DNA of 24,982 bases from an uncultured Collinsella sp. (GCA_902470805.1 CABRHX010000029.1:1-24982); one strand, 5' to 3'; shown: positions 14,545 through 23,796, numbered from the stretch's first letter. The notes: generated by a model not told the origin, from the letters alone. Numbers and translations are program-made.

Positions 14545-17500
14545 CTACGAACGGCGGATAACCTCGGTCACGACCTCGGATACCGTAGCAATGTTCGTCG
14601 GGTTGACATTGTGGGGCAGGTCGTCCTCGGTACGAGCGCAAGCCAGACGCGTGCCGTCCACGCCGGCGATGGTAAGGGCTCGGCGGCTCGCCTCGAGCGC
14701 AGCATAGGCATCGGTCTTGGCATAGGGCATCTCGAGCGCGCCACAATCGACATGGAACGACTTGCAGACCTTGCTGACCAGGTTCATGATGCGGCGATCG
14801 CCCTTGAGCAGTTGTTGTTCGCCCTCGACCGTCACCACCGAAAGCCTACCGGCGCCGACGGATTCAAGATTGATGAAGAATACGCCGCGGAGCTTATCGC
14901 GATGCGAAGCCAAGAAGGCCTTCATGCCAGCGCCATCACAATCCGAGGCGCCCGTTGCCACAAACCAGATATCGTGACCGAGCAGCTCATCATCGCCCAT
15001 AGAGGCGACAGCCGAGAGCATATCTTCGGAAGAAGCGCCATCGGAAGACGTAGCGCCACCCTTCCAGCCATCGTTATCGTCCTCGAAGTTATCCCACGAA
15101 CCGATACCGCGACCGGACTTCTTGGCATCGTAATCGTCTTCGACGCCCAGCCAGTCACTCATGCTGTCCTGCTCGTTTTTCTTTTTACGGCCGAACAGAC
15201 CACCCAGGCCGCGCTTACGAGACTTGGGTGCCGCCGGGGCGGGAGCCGAAATGGTCTCGATCGGCTGTGCGCCCGACGCAACGGGCATAGGAGGCGCAAC
15301 GGGTGCCGATGTGGGTTCGGGGCCCTGGGCAGTAGCAAAGGGATCGTTGACCTGTGCGGAGGGGTCGGGAAGGTCGAACAGCGACGTGCGAGACGCAACG
15401 TTTGCCTGCTTCATAGACGGCAGCGACGGATCGGGGACCGAAGCCAGCGGAGACGAGGAAGGTGCAGGCGACGGTGCCGACGCCGGATCGGGAACATTCA
15501 TCTGCGGGCGCGGCGATGCCTGGGAGGAAATCTGGGCCATAAGGGAATCGACCGTTTCGTCCTGGGTGGGAGCGACATTGGCAACCGTGGCACCGGAACC
15601 ACTCGGGGTCGGCATGGTGAAAATCTGCGTGGAATAAGGCCTCGACTCATCCGTCTCGGGAGTCTCGGAAACCGTAGGCACTTCCTCCTGCTCGACCTCG
15701 GTCGAATCATCTTGCTCGGCTGCCGCGTATTGCTCTTCGTCAGAGTTGGCCTCGACGGGCTCGTCCTCGGCGGCATCTTGGATTTCGGCAGCATCAGCAG
15801 GCTCGTCATCGTCTGCCGCGTCGCCCTGCTCATCGGAAACAGGAAGGGGCTCGGCAATCGCGGTGCCCTGTTTTTCAAACGTTATCGTGGAATCGAACTG
15901 CGCGGCATCAAACGACATGGTGCTATCGACGTGCTGCTGAGCCTCGAAAGACGTCGTCGCTTCAACAACATCCGCGGACGCCGGTTGCTGGGACTCAAAG
16001 GACGTTGTAGCTTCGGCGGCTTCGACGGGCGCGGACTGCATAGCCTCGTTCTGCTCGAACTCTTGCGCCGCGAGCTCACGTGCCGCCTCGACTGCCTGCT
16101 GCTGAGCGATAGCCTCCTGCTCGGCAGCCTCGCGTGCGGCAGCGCGCTTCTCCTCGAAATCGTCGACAAATTTCTTGCCCTTTGCAAACGCACCCTTAAA
16201 GAAGTTGGAAGCGCTGGCGCCAATCGACGAGAACGCGGATGCAATGTCGGCATGCGGCGTTGCCGCGGGAATCTCGGCCGAGAAATCAGTATCGCTCTCG
16301 TAAGACACGCGCCTCGGTTGTTCAACGTAATCGTCGTCAGACTCGTCCGCAACGTCTTGCGCCGGTGTGGCGGGAGCCAAAATGTCCAGTCCTGCCGCGG
16401 GATCGAACGCGGACACCGCCTCGGGATCGGCAACGGCAGCGGTAACCGCGGCAGACTCATCATCCGCAGCGACAACGGGCGCAGGCGCAGCCACGACGGG
16501 GGCAGGCTCGGGCTCAAACGTTGGCTCCTCGCCCTCCTCGTAATCGAGCGTGCAGGACTCGGGAAGCATTCCGAGCGCACGGATGGCATCCGAACCAAAG
16601 CGGATGTTGCCGGCGGCGTTGCGATAGAGCTTGGGCTCGGGCTCGGCAGACTCCTCCGCCGGCTCGGCAGCGGGAACCTCGTCATTGAACTCTTCGGCTT
16701 GGGCAGCCTGATTCTGATCCTCAGGCACGATAGCGCCGATCAGCGTCTCGTCGGCAGACGCACCCTCAAAGCCCTCGATTTGCTCGTCGAAAGCCTCACC
16801 CTGTTCGGGCTCGGTCTGAGCGTCGGGAGCAATCGGCTGACCGAATTCGTCCTCGGCGTAGGTAGGCTCTTCATACTCGATGGTGTTGCCGTAGTCGTTT
16901 TGCTGCTGGGCCGCGGCATATTCCGCCGCTGCGCGCGCCATTTCCTCGGCACGACGCTTCTGCTCCCCAAAATAGGTATCGAACGGAACATCGTCGGGAA
17001 ACTCGTTTTCGCCCTGGAAGGGAGCAACGTTGTCCATAACGCCGAGCATAGCGGCGACAGAAGACTTGTTGCACACCGCGCCAGACGTATAGGGAAGAAT
17101 GTGGCGGTTAGAGATGATGTTTACCGCGTTGGCGAGTGCAACGAGGGAAGCGAGGATCGCGACAATCCACAGCAGAACCTTGAGCGCGCCGGGGAGCGGC
17201 AGGATACGCAGGATGGCAACGACAGCGGGGGCAACCGTGGCAACGGGCAACAGCTTGGCGATGAGCGCACGATACGAAGCATAGGGCTCGCGGGCGAGCA
17301 GCTCAGCACGGGGAGAGTCGTAGTGTGCGACAACGACCACCGGGCGGTTACGCGGGGACGCGAGCGGGCCCGAGGCCTTGTGGTAGGCGATGACATTTTG
17401 GCTCACGCCCGTCTTGCCCAGGCGCGAAACCACGGGGTGGCCCGTGCGCTCGAGCACGTAAAGAACGGCGCCGACAATGGCCAGCAAGGTGCCGACCAAG

Positions 17501-17736
17501 CCGATACCGCCGCCGATGCCCATCAGCAGGGCGCCGGCAAACGCAAGAATACCGGTAACGGCAAATGCCAACCTACTGGGCGCCGGGGCATTGAACTCCT
17601 GAACCTCGGGGTCAAAGCCGTGGTTGCGGAAGATCTGAGCGATATCTTCGGCAGCCAAGCGCTCTTCTTCGCTGCATGCCGGCGTAATGCCGGTGTTCTG
17701 CAGCAGGTGGTTAATATAGTTCTGGGTGTTCGCCAT
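14545..17736 (-). CDS. M28-like membrane peptidase homologue split by a very long acidic insert
   Basis: 1063 residues from the chosen start. Residues 1-50 are a soluble N-terminus; membrane helices lie at about 55-96 (two) and 158-206 (two). The metal motif AHYDS (His138, Asp140) sits between them. The second M28 motif (usually GANDNASG) reads GAVCNKSS (219-226), with Cys222 replacing the bridging Asp. About 670 acidic, Ala/Pro/Glu/Gln-rich residues follow. The C-terminal half (about 915-1063) resumes the fold: FVATGASDCDGAG where EE is usual (Ser931-Asp932), FINLESVG (Glu958) and PHNVNP (His1042). The catalytic Glu is therefore missing, and the protein may be inactive or altered. The frame runs 50 codons further upstream, but the ATG at 17736 has GGAG 5 nt away. 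First gene of an operon with the small helix protein. Confidence 0.8.
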   Translation of the reverse strand: MANTQNYINHLLQNTGITPACSEEERLAAEDIAQIFRNHGFDPEVQEFNAPAPSRLAFAVTGILAFAGALLMGIGGGIGLVGTLLAIVGAVLYVLERTGHPVVSRLGKTGVSQNVIAYHKASGPLASPRNRPVVVVAHYDSPRAELLAREPYASYRALIAKLLPVATVAPAVVAILRILPLPGALKVLLWIVAILASLVALANAVNIISNRHILPYTSGAVCNKSSVAAMLGVMDNVAPFQGENEFPDDVPFDTYFGEQKRRAEEMARAAAEYAAAQQQNDYGNTIEYEEPTYAEDEFGQPIAPDAQTEPEQGEAFDEQIEGFEGASADETLIGAIVPEDQNQAAQAEEFNDEVPAAEPAEESAEPEPKLYRNAAGNIRFGSDAIRALGMLPESCTLDYEEGEEPTFEPEPAPVVAAPAPVVAADDESAAVTAAVADPEAVSAFDPAAGLDILAPATPAQDVADESDDDYVEQPRRVSYESDTDFSAEIPAATPHADIASAFSSIGASASNFFKGAFAKGKKFVDDFEEKRAAAREAAEQEAIAQQQAVEAARELAAQEFEQNEAMQSAPVEAAEATTSFESQQPASADVVEATTSFEAQQHVDSTMSFDAAQFDSTITFEKQGTAIAEPLPVSDEQGDAADDDEPADAAEIQDAAEDEPVEANSDEEQYAAAEQDDSTEVEQEEVPTVSETPETDESRPYSTQIFTMPTPSGSGATVANVAPTQDETVDSLMAQISSQASPRPQMNVPDPASAPSPAPSSSPLASVPDPSLPSMKQANVASRTSLFDLPDPSAQVNDPFATAQGPEPTSAPVAPPMPVASGAQPIETISAPAPAAPKSRKRGLGGLFGRKKKNEQDSMSDWLGVEDDYDAKKSGRGIGSWDNFEDDNDGWKGGATSSDGASSEDMLSAVASMGDDELLGHDIWFVATGASDCDGAGMKAFLASHRDKLRGVFFINLESVGAGRLSVVTVEGEQQLLKGDRRIMNLVSKVCKSFHVDCGALEMPYAKTDAYAALEASRRALTIAGVDGTRLACARTEDDLPHNVNPTNIATVSEVVTEVIRRS

Positions 17737-17934
17737 GTGCGCTCCACATCCATAATCCGACAAATAGGCCCAATGCATGCACATTAGAACCGTATATAGT
17801 CGAAAGTATACCCCGAGCGAGCGCAAACGACCGAATTCGGGCCATCTTAACGCCCCGAGCGGACAAGGATATAGCCTAATCTCCATATCGGACTAAAATC
17901 ATGGCAGCAAACCACCTTCTCATGCGAGGACTCT
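17737..17934. promoter_or_regulatory. Divergent control region with dyad and direct repeats
   Basis: 198 bp between divergent genes (M28-like, minus; WYL, plus). It holds a perfect palindrome CCGAATTCGG (17831-17840) flanked by direct repeats CCCCGAGCG (17811-17819 and 17853-17861), plus several -10-like AT-rich stretches (TATACT on the minus strand near 17810; TATATAG near 17793). No full promoter could be assigned. The dyad could be an operator, possibly for the adjacent WYL regulator. Confidence 0.4.
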
Positions 17935-18957
17935 ATGACGGCAAGCGACGCGACCGCGACAATTAAAAAGGGGAATTCGGAGCCCGGTTTCGATAAAACG
18001 GCTCAGCGCATCCTCAATCTTTTCTTTGTGCTCAACAGCTCCCCCGAACCGCTGACGACCGAGCAGATCGTCTTGGATTCTGACCTGGGATATGGCTCGG
18101 GCAATATCGACTCGGATAAGCGCAAGTTTCGGCGCGATCGTGACAAACTGCTCGAGCGTGGCATCTTAATCAAGGAGGTTCGCCCCGCCGGTGCGCAGGA
18201 GACCGAGGAAAGCTCGTGGACAATCGACCGCGAGCACACGTTTGCTGCAGGCGGCCTCATCACCGCAGACGACGCCGATATCCTACTCAACGCCATCGAC
18301 CAGACGCTAGCGGCCGGCTCTTCCACCTTTGCCGCGCCGCTTGCCGATATTCGCTCCAAAATTGCCTACCTCACCGGCAGGACGACGGTGGACGAAGTAC
18401 CGATCCGCCGCTCTCCCACCGTCGATGCGGTATGGAGCGCCTTTGCCGAGCGATGCGCGCTGCGATTTTTATATCAGAACGGACGCGGCGAGCAGAAAGA
18501 ACGTACCGTCTGTGTCTACGGCATGTTCGAACGCGAGGGCGTGGCGTACTTCTGCGGCCTCGACAATGCCACCGACGACATCAGGACATTCCGCTGCGAC
18601 CGTATCGTTCGCGCATGGCGTCCTTCGAAGGCCTACGCCATCCCTGCGGACTTCAATCTCAACGACTATCTGTTCTTTGAATTCGATTTCGCCGACCGAC
18701 CGCCCGTTGCAGCCACGTTCTCGTTCGCCCCTCAGACGCAGATCGATATGATCAACGGCCTCACGCGCGGGCGAGGTGAGCTCACACACACCGATGCGGG
18801 ATGGATCTGGACCGTTGACGTGCGCGACCTTGAAGCCGCCGCCTCATTTTGCATGGCCCACGCCATGGACGGCATGAGGCCCATGGCCCCCAAATCGCTC
18901 AAGCAGGCGTGGAACCACCTCATTGAAAGGACGGTGCACGAGTATGCCCGTGCGTAA
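17935..18957 (+). CDS. WYL-domain transcriptional regulator (PafB-like)
   Basis: 340 residues. Hydrophilic N-terminus, a winged helix-turn-helix at about 22-85 (TAQRILNLFFVLNSS, then DKRKFRRDRDKLLERGILI), and a WYL domain at about 165-245 (FLYQNGRGEQKERTVCVYGM; VAYFCGLDNATDDIRTFRCDRI). A C-terminal extension of the usual type ends the protein. In mycobacteria PafB and PafC act as a pair to activate DNA-damage genes, with the WYL domain sensing single-stranded DNA; the same role here is inference. AGGA lies 5 nt before the ATG. Its end overlaps the second WYL gene by 14 nt. No proteasome or Pup genes are in the window, so the Paf name is by similarity only. Confidence 0.87.
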   Translation: MTASDATATIKKGNSEPGFDKTAQRILNLFFVLNSSPEPLTTEQIVLDSDLGYGSGNIDSDKRKFRRDRDKLLERGILIKEVRPAGAQETEESSWTIDREHTFAAGGLITADDADILLNAIDQTLAAGSSTFAAPLADIRSKIAYLTGRTTVDEVPIRRSPTVDAVWSAFAERCALRFLYQNGRGEQKERTVCVYGMFEREGVAYFCGLDNATDDIRTFRCDRIVRAWRPSKAYAIPADFNLNDYLFFEFDFADRPPVAATFSFAPQTQIDMINGLTRGRGELTHTDAGWIWTVDVRDLEAAASFCMAHAMDGMRPMAPKSLKQAWNHLIERTVHEYARA

Positions 18958-19861
18958 ACTCACCAGCGAGCAGAGACTCTCGCGCGGCATCGACATCATG
19001 GAGGCCCTCTACGCCGCCGGCGAGAGCGGCATGACACGAACCGAGATTTGCGGCCGCTTTGACATCACGGGAGTATCGCTCGACGAGATTCTCGAGATCG
19101 TCTCGACGCTCGCGGACCGAGAATCTGGTGCGCGCATCATCTGCGAATGCCACGGCGAGCGTGTGGTCCTCACCGGCGACGCCGGGCGTGTTCTACCGTT
19201 GCGCCTGAGTGCCGCCGAGGGCGCTGTGCTCAACCACGAACTTGAATCGTTGGGGATCGAGCCACAGACGGCAGCCCGGATTCGGCATGCTCTTCTACCC
19301 GAAGAGCTCGGCTATAACCAGCGCGTCTTTGACACCGTCAACCACGGGTCGCACTGGCAGCAGCTGAGCTGCGCCATTCAGGACGGCGTTCGCTGCCGCA
19401 TCTCGTATCGCTCGATGGACGATGCACGGCCACGCGAGCGTCTGGTCGACCCCTTGCGCATTACGGCAAACGGCGACCAAACATACTTGATTGCCTGGGA
19501 CATCGCAGTCGATGAGCAGCGCACCTATCGCATGGATAAAATCGAGGGACTCACCTTGACGGAAGACTCCGTCGTGTCTCACGCACCGGACGTCGCATCC
19601 CTCCACGATTCCCTTGCCCGGACGCAGCATAGCGCAAAGCTCCTGATGCCATTCGATATGGCGGAGCATCTGGACTGGGCCGGCATCACCCTAATCGAGC
19701 GCAGCGGGGCAGACACGGCAACGGTAACCGTGCATTACGGCTCCGAGCGTTGGCTACTGAGTCAGATAATCGCAGCGGGCGGAGCCATCCGCATCTTGGA
19801 TGACCCCGCCCTGTCAAAGCGTCTGTGCGATATGGCAAAAACCCTCGTCTGTCCGCTTTAG
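18944..19861 (+). CDS. WYL-domain transcriptional regulator (PafC-like)
   Basis: 305 residues from ATG 18944. N-terminal helix-turn-helix (about 10-70: LSRGIDIMEALYAAGESGMTRTEI is the first part), middle region about 80-130, WYL domain at about 140-215 (CRISYRSMDDARPRERLVDPL; QTYLIAWDIAVDEQRTYRMDKI) and a C-terminal WCX-like part. The ATG lies inside the end of the first WYL gene (14-nt overlap) and lacks a strong ribosome site, so it is coupled. A TTG seven codons upstream is a weaker start. Its stop overlaps the stop of the oppositely directed helicase gene by 4 nt with no terminator between. Confidence 0.87.
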   Translation: MPVRKLTSEQRLSRGIDIMEALYAAGESGMTRTEICGRFDITGVSLDEILEIVSTLADRESGARIICECHGERVVLTGDAGRVLPLRLSAAEGAVLNHELESLGIEPQTAARIRHALLPEELGYNQRVFDTVNHGSHWQQLSCAIQDGVRCRISYRSMDDARPRERLVDPLRITANGDQTYLIAWDIAVDEQRTYRMDKIEGLTLTEDSVVSHAPDVASLHDSLARTQHSAKLLMPFDMAEHLDWAGITLIERSGADTATVTVHYGSERWLLSQIIAAGGAIRILDDPALSKRLCDMAKTLVCPL

Positions 19862-22752
19862 CGCCGCCGCTCGTGGCGTGCGCGCCACAGTTGCAGATAG
19901 TGCCCGATCTGCGCCGATTCGATGCACTGGTAGGAGCTCGTGGGCAGCGACGTTAAGAACTTCTTTCCGTAGCCCTTCGTCACTAGGCGCGGGTCGGCCA
20001 GAATCAGCACGCCGCAATCGGTCGACGAGCGGATAAGGCGGCCGGCCGCCTGCTTGACCTCGAGCACCGCCTCGGGCAGCGAATAGCGCGCCCAAGCGCG
20101 GTCTTCGCGCAGGTTGCGCTCGCACGAGAGCGGGTCCGTGGGGCTCGAGAACGGCAGCTTGGGAATGATGACGCAGCGCAGCGTCTCGCCGCTGGCGTCG
20201 AATCCCTCCCAGAAGGCCTTAAGAGCAAAAAGCGACGAGGTCGGCTCGTTGATAAACCGGTCGCGCAGGCGACGAGGAGATGAGTTGCGCTGCTGGCAGT
20301 TGAGCTCCAGACCCGCACGGGCCATCTTGGGCTCAACGCGGGCATACAGGTCTTCCATGTCGCGCCGATTGGTGAACAGTGTGAGCACCGATCCGCCCAT
20401 GGCAAGATGGGCGTCGACCAGCACGCGCTCGAGCGCCGTAAGATAGCTCTCACGATCGCGCGGATCGGGGATATCGCCCGCAACGACTACAGCCATGTTC
20501 GAATCGAAGTCGTAGCTCGAATCCAAGTGCAACGATGAGGATGTTGAAGCACCGATGCGATCGAGGCCGACCGCGTGGTTAAAGTGTTCAAAGCTTTTGG
20601 ACACCGTCATGGTCGCCGAGGCAAAGATAGCCGTGTGAACCTCGGGCAGCCATTCGGTTGCCAAGGCCTCGCCAATGTCGATGCGCTCTGCGGTCATTGA
20701 CTCTCCGCCGGCACGCAGCCTGCGATTGACCTGCAGCGAATACACGTAGTGTTCATCGGTGCCATCAATGATCAGTTTGAGGTTCTCGGCCAGCTCGTGC
20801 AGGCGGCGCGAGATATCACCCAGGTCGACAACAACCTCGGGCTTGTCGGCGGCGACGGCTTGCACCAGCGCGTCGACGCTCTTGTCAGCCTGTTCCAATG
20901 CGTCGATGGCAGCGTAGGCCGACTGTAAGAAATCATGCCAGTCGTCAGATTCGCGCAGCTCGGGGCCAATCCATAGATTGGCATTGTCATAACCCCCACG
21001 GGCACGGCGACCGAGCTCGCGAACGCCATCGAACACGTCGGCGATTGCCATGCTCGCGCGCGCAACCGTCGACGTTGCCTTGGCAGTAAGGCCCAGATAG
21101 AGCGTAGAGCCCTCGGAGGTTGCCAAATCACGGGAAACCTGGCTTAGCGCGCCGGTGCTCGAGCCACCCAGGCGCTCAAACAGAACGCGTGATTCGTCCG
21201 CCGACACCACGCGCGCCCACTGACGGCGCGCCTCGCGCTCGATAGAATGGGCCTCGTCGATTACCCAATGACGAATCGGAGGCAAAATCCTGCCCTCGGC
21301 CGCGACATTGCGGAACAGCAGGGAATGGTTGGTGACCACCACATCGGCATGCGCCGCACGGCGACGAGCGCCGTGGACCAAACATTTATCAGGGAAAAAC
21401 GGGCAGAGGCGACGAGCACACTCGCGCGAGGCCGTCGTAAAGTCGGGGCGGTTGACGCTGCGCCACCGAATGCCAAGTGAGTCGAGGTCGCCATCGGCTG
21501 ATTGGCAGACGTACGCCATAATGACCGCGACCGCCGTGAGCGTGTCCGCCGGATCGCGCTTGGTGGTAATCTCGACCTGGCCGCGACTCATGCGCTCAAG
21601 CTTGCGCAGGCACGGATAGTGGTCATAGCCCTTGAGAGCGCAAAATGACAGGCCACCGTCCAGTTGCTCGGCAAGTTTTGGCAGCTCATGGTACATGAGC
21701 TGGTCGGCAAGATTGTTCGATTTGGTCGCAATACCAACCGTAATGTTGTTACGGCGTGCTGCCTCGGCAAAAGGCACCAGATAGGCCATCGATTTACCGA
21801 CGCCTGTGCCCGCCTCAATTACACGATGAGTGCCCGTGACCAGCGCATCACGGACCTCGAGCGCCATCGCGATCTGCTCATCACGCGGCTCGTAGGTGGG
21901 GTACATGCGATTGACCAGGCCACCTGGCGCATAGTCTGCCTCAATCTCCTCACGACTCGGCATCTTGAGTACCGGCAGTTCGTCGGCGTCCACCCGATCG
22001 TCGGCGCGATCGGCCTTGAGAACGTCAGCACGAGCGGCGCTGAGAGAGAAGATATAACCAGGGTTCTGCCCCGCCAAGAATGAGAAGATTGGACGATAGG
22101 ACCAAGGCACGTCCGGATGCATGTCGGCTAGGCGCGCCATGAGGCCCTGGGGCAAGTCGGTGAGTGCCACGAGCAACACGCGCCATACGCCACACAGGGC
22201 GTCGACGTCGGCATTGGCACGGTGTGATACCGAGTCACAGCCAAACAGATCGGCCATAAAAGACAGCTTGTGCGAGGCCAGGCGCGGAAGCGCGATGCGC
22301 GACAGCGCCAGCGAATCGATCCAAATATCGCTCACGTTGACGCCGCCTTTGACCGACTCGATAAACGAGCGGTCGAACGTGGCGTTATGTGCGATTACCG
22401 GGCAACCACCGACAAAATCGGCGAGAGCGGCTACGGCCTCAACGGCCGACGGGGCATCTGCCACATCGGCATTTGTAATGCTCGTGAGCTCGGTAATCTC
22501 GGCGGGAATCAGCTGTTTGGGATGCACGAAGGTATCGAAGCGGTCGACGACCTCGCGGCCCGAAAGACGGGCCGCCGAGATCTCGATCAGCTCATTGTCC
22601 TGCACCGAAAGACCTGTGGTCTCGGTATCGAGGACGATCACATCTTCCTCGATAAGGCCGAAGGACTGCGTTTTGGCGCGTTCGGCAAGCGTGGCATAGG
22701 AGTCGATGACAAACTGCGGCGTTCCTGACGAAACCGCGTCCTCGATTAGCAT
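19858..22752 (-). CDS. dinG: DinG-type helicase with N-terminal DnaQ-like 3'-5' exonuclease domain
   Basis: 964 residues. DEDDh exonuclease domain: LDTETTGL (Asp42, Glu44), HNATFDRSF (about 122-130) and HRANAD (His177, Asp182). XPD/DinG superfamily-2 helicase: Walker A EAGTGVGKS (313-321) and DEAH box (499-502). Four cysteines at 381, 445, 450 and 457 fit the iron-sulfur cluster of DinG/XPD helicases. C-terminal helicase motifs lie near 790-950 (ALKAFWEGFDASGE; EVKQAAGRLIRSSTDCGV). The fused form is the Gram-positive DinG layout. It would process DNA in repair or at stalled forks. All exonuclease residues look intact, unlike some Gram-positive DinG proteins that act on RNA or single-stranded DNA. 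The start overlaps the ddl stop by 7 nt (ATGCTAA), without a strong ribosome site. Confidence 0.92.
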   Translation of the reverse strand: MLIEDAVSSGTPQFVIDSYATLAERAKTQSFGLIEEDVIVLDTETTGLSVQDNELIEISAARLSGREVVDRFDTFVHPKQLIPAEITELTSITNADVADAPSAVEAVAALADFVGGCPVIAHNATFDRSFIESVKGGVNVSDIWIDSLALSRIALPRLASHKLSFMADLFGCDSVSHRANADVDALCGVWRVLLVALTDLPQGLMARLADMHPDVPWSYRPIFSFLAGQNPGYIFSLSAARADVLKADRADDRVDADELPVLKMPSREEIEADYAPGGLVNRMYPTYEPRDEQIAMALEVRDALVTGTHRVIEAGTGVGKSMAYLVPFAEAARRNNITVGIATKSNNLADQLMYHELPKLAEQLDGGLSFCALKGYDHYPCLRKLERMSRGQVEITTKRDPADTLTAVAVIMAYVCQSADGDLDSLGIRWRSVNRPDFTTASRECARRLCPFFPDKCLVHGARRRAAHADVVVTNHSLLFRNVAAEGRILPPIRHWVIDEAHSIEREARRQWARVVSADESRVLFERLGGSSTGALSQVSRDLATSEGSTLYLGLTAKATSTVARASMAIADVFDGVRELGRRARGGYDNANLWIGPELRESDDWHDFLQSAYAAIDALEQADKSVDALVQAVAADKPEVVVDLGDISRRLHELAENLKLIIDGTDEHYVYSLQVNRRLRAGGESMTAERIDIGEALATEWLPEVHTAIFASATMTVSKSFEHFNHAVGLDRIGASTSSSLHLDSSYDFDSNMAVVVAGDIPDPRDRESYLTALERVLVDAHLAMGGSVLTLFTNRRDMEDLYARVEPKMARAGLELNCQQRNSSPRRLRDRFINEPTSSLFALKAFWEGFDASGETLRCVIIPKLPFSSPTDPLSCERNLREDRAWARYSLPEAVLEVKQAAGRLIRSSTDCGVLILADPRLVTKGYGKKFLTSLPTSSYQCIESAQIGHYLQLWRARHERRR

Positions 22753-23711
22753 GCAATGCCCGCTCGACGAAGGCCCATACGGATCAGGCTGTCACAGACC
22801 TGCGGGAACGTCATGTCGTCGGTGTGGCGGATCTCATCCGGATACAGCGACGTATCGGTCATGCCGGGAATGGTATTGGTCTCGAGGATGACGGGGCCGT
22901 CCTCACTCACAATAAAGTCGCTGCGCGAGATACCCAGGCAACCGAGGGCCTTGTGAGCAGCGCAGGCAAGCTCCTGAGCGCGAGTGTAATTCTCGGGTGA
23001 AATCTGCGCCGGAATGCGATGGATGTCCGTAGGGTCGACATACTTCACGTCCAGATCGTAGAACTCGCAGTCCTTGGGCTTACGAATCTCGACAATCGGC
23101 AGAGCGCGCACGTCGTCCTCGCCGTACACGCCGACGGTGATCTCGGTACCCTCGATGCACTTCTCGACCAGCACTTTGTCGCCGTACTCAAACGCCTTGG
23201 CAATTGCCGCGGGCAGCTCGGAGGGCTCATGGACCAGGGAAATGCCATAGCTGGAACCGTTGACGGCCGGCTTCACAAAGCAGCGCTCGCCACAAACCTC
23301 GACGATATGATCGATATCGACTTCATCGCCCACCTCGAGTGCGAGGCCGGGGGCAATGGGAATGCCCGCCTTGGCGTACAGGAGCTTAGAGACCTCTTTG
23401 TCGGCACCGCAGGCGCTGGCAAGCACGCCCGAGGCCGTGTAGGGGATACCCAGGGTCTCCATGGCGCCCTGCATGGCGCCATCCTCGCCGCCGGCACCGT
23501 GCATGGCGATAAACGCCACGTCAAAGCCGCCGGTCGCCATGGTTACCATAAAATCATCGGCAGCCGTGTCGAGCAGCTCCACCGAAGTGTAGCCGGCTTC
23601 CTTCAGTGCCACTACAACGTTCTTTCCCGAATTGAGCGAGATCTCGCGCTCAGCGGAATGACCGCCCGCCAAGACCGCTACGTGCATGTTCTCTAGGCTT
23701 TTACCCGGCAT
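22746..23711 (-). CDS. ddl: D-alanine--D-alanine ligase
   Basis: 321 residues. ATP-grasp ligase making D-Ala-D-Ala for peptidoglycan in the cytoplasm. Motifs: VLAGGHSAEREISLNSG at the N-terminus, MHGAGGEDGAMQG, KPAVNGSSYGIS (ATP-binding loop), FYDLDVKYVD (omega-loop region, Tyr present) and LETNTIPGMTDTSLYP. All family signatures are intact. The start ATG has AGGAGGAG 7 nt upstream, one of the strongest ribosome sites here. A TACAAT on the minus strand (23757-23752) may be its -10, in the 85-nt gap to divergent rlmN. The stop overlaps the start of the helicase gene, so the two are one transcription unit. Confidence 0.96.
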   Translation of the reverse strand: MPGKSLENMHVAVLAGGHSAEREISLNSGKNVVVALKEAGYTSVELLDTAADDFMVTMATGGFDVAFIAMHGAGGEDGAMQGAMETLGIPYTASGVLASACGADKEVSKLLYAKAGIPIAPGLALEVGDEVDIDHIVEVCGERCFVKPAVNGSSYGISLVHEPSELPAAIAKAFEYGDKVLVEKCIEGTEITVGVYGEDDVRALPIVEIRKPKDCEFYDLDVKYVDPTDIHRIPAQISPENYTRAQELACAAHKALGCLGISRSDFIVSEDGPVILETNTIPGMTDTSLYPDEIRHTDDMTFPQVCDSLIRMGLRRAGIAC

Positions 23712-23796
23712 GGGCAGACTCCTCCTCTATAATTTCTGCAGCTGATACCATATTGTAGCGATACCCTCTACGTTTCCCCAAAATCGAAAGGCTTCC

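Noticed and set aside
15882..16685. A 267-codon Arg/Ser/Pro-rich minus-strand frame inside the M28-like gene
   Set aside because: A frame-shifted reading of the low-complexity insert; the composition is typical of an off-frame translation.
14500..17787. A 1095-codon plus-strand open frame opposite the M28-like gene
   Set aside because: It mirrors the codon bias of the minus-strand gene (antisense of GC-rich third positions), has Arg/Gly/Leu-rich composition without domains and no ribosome site. The minus-strand frame has M28 motifs and a good start.
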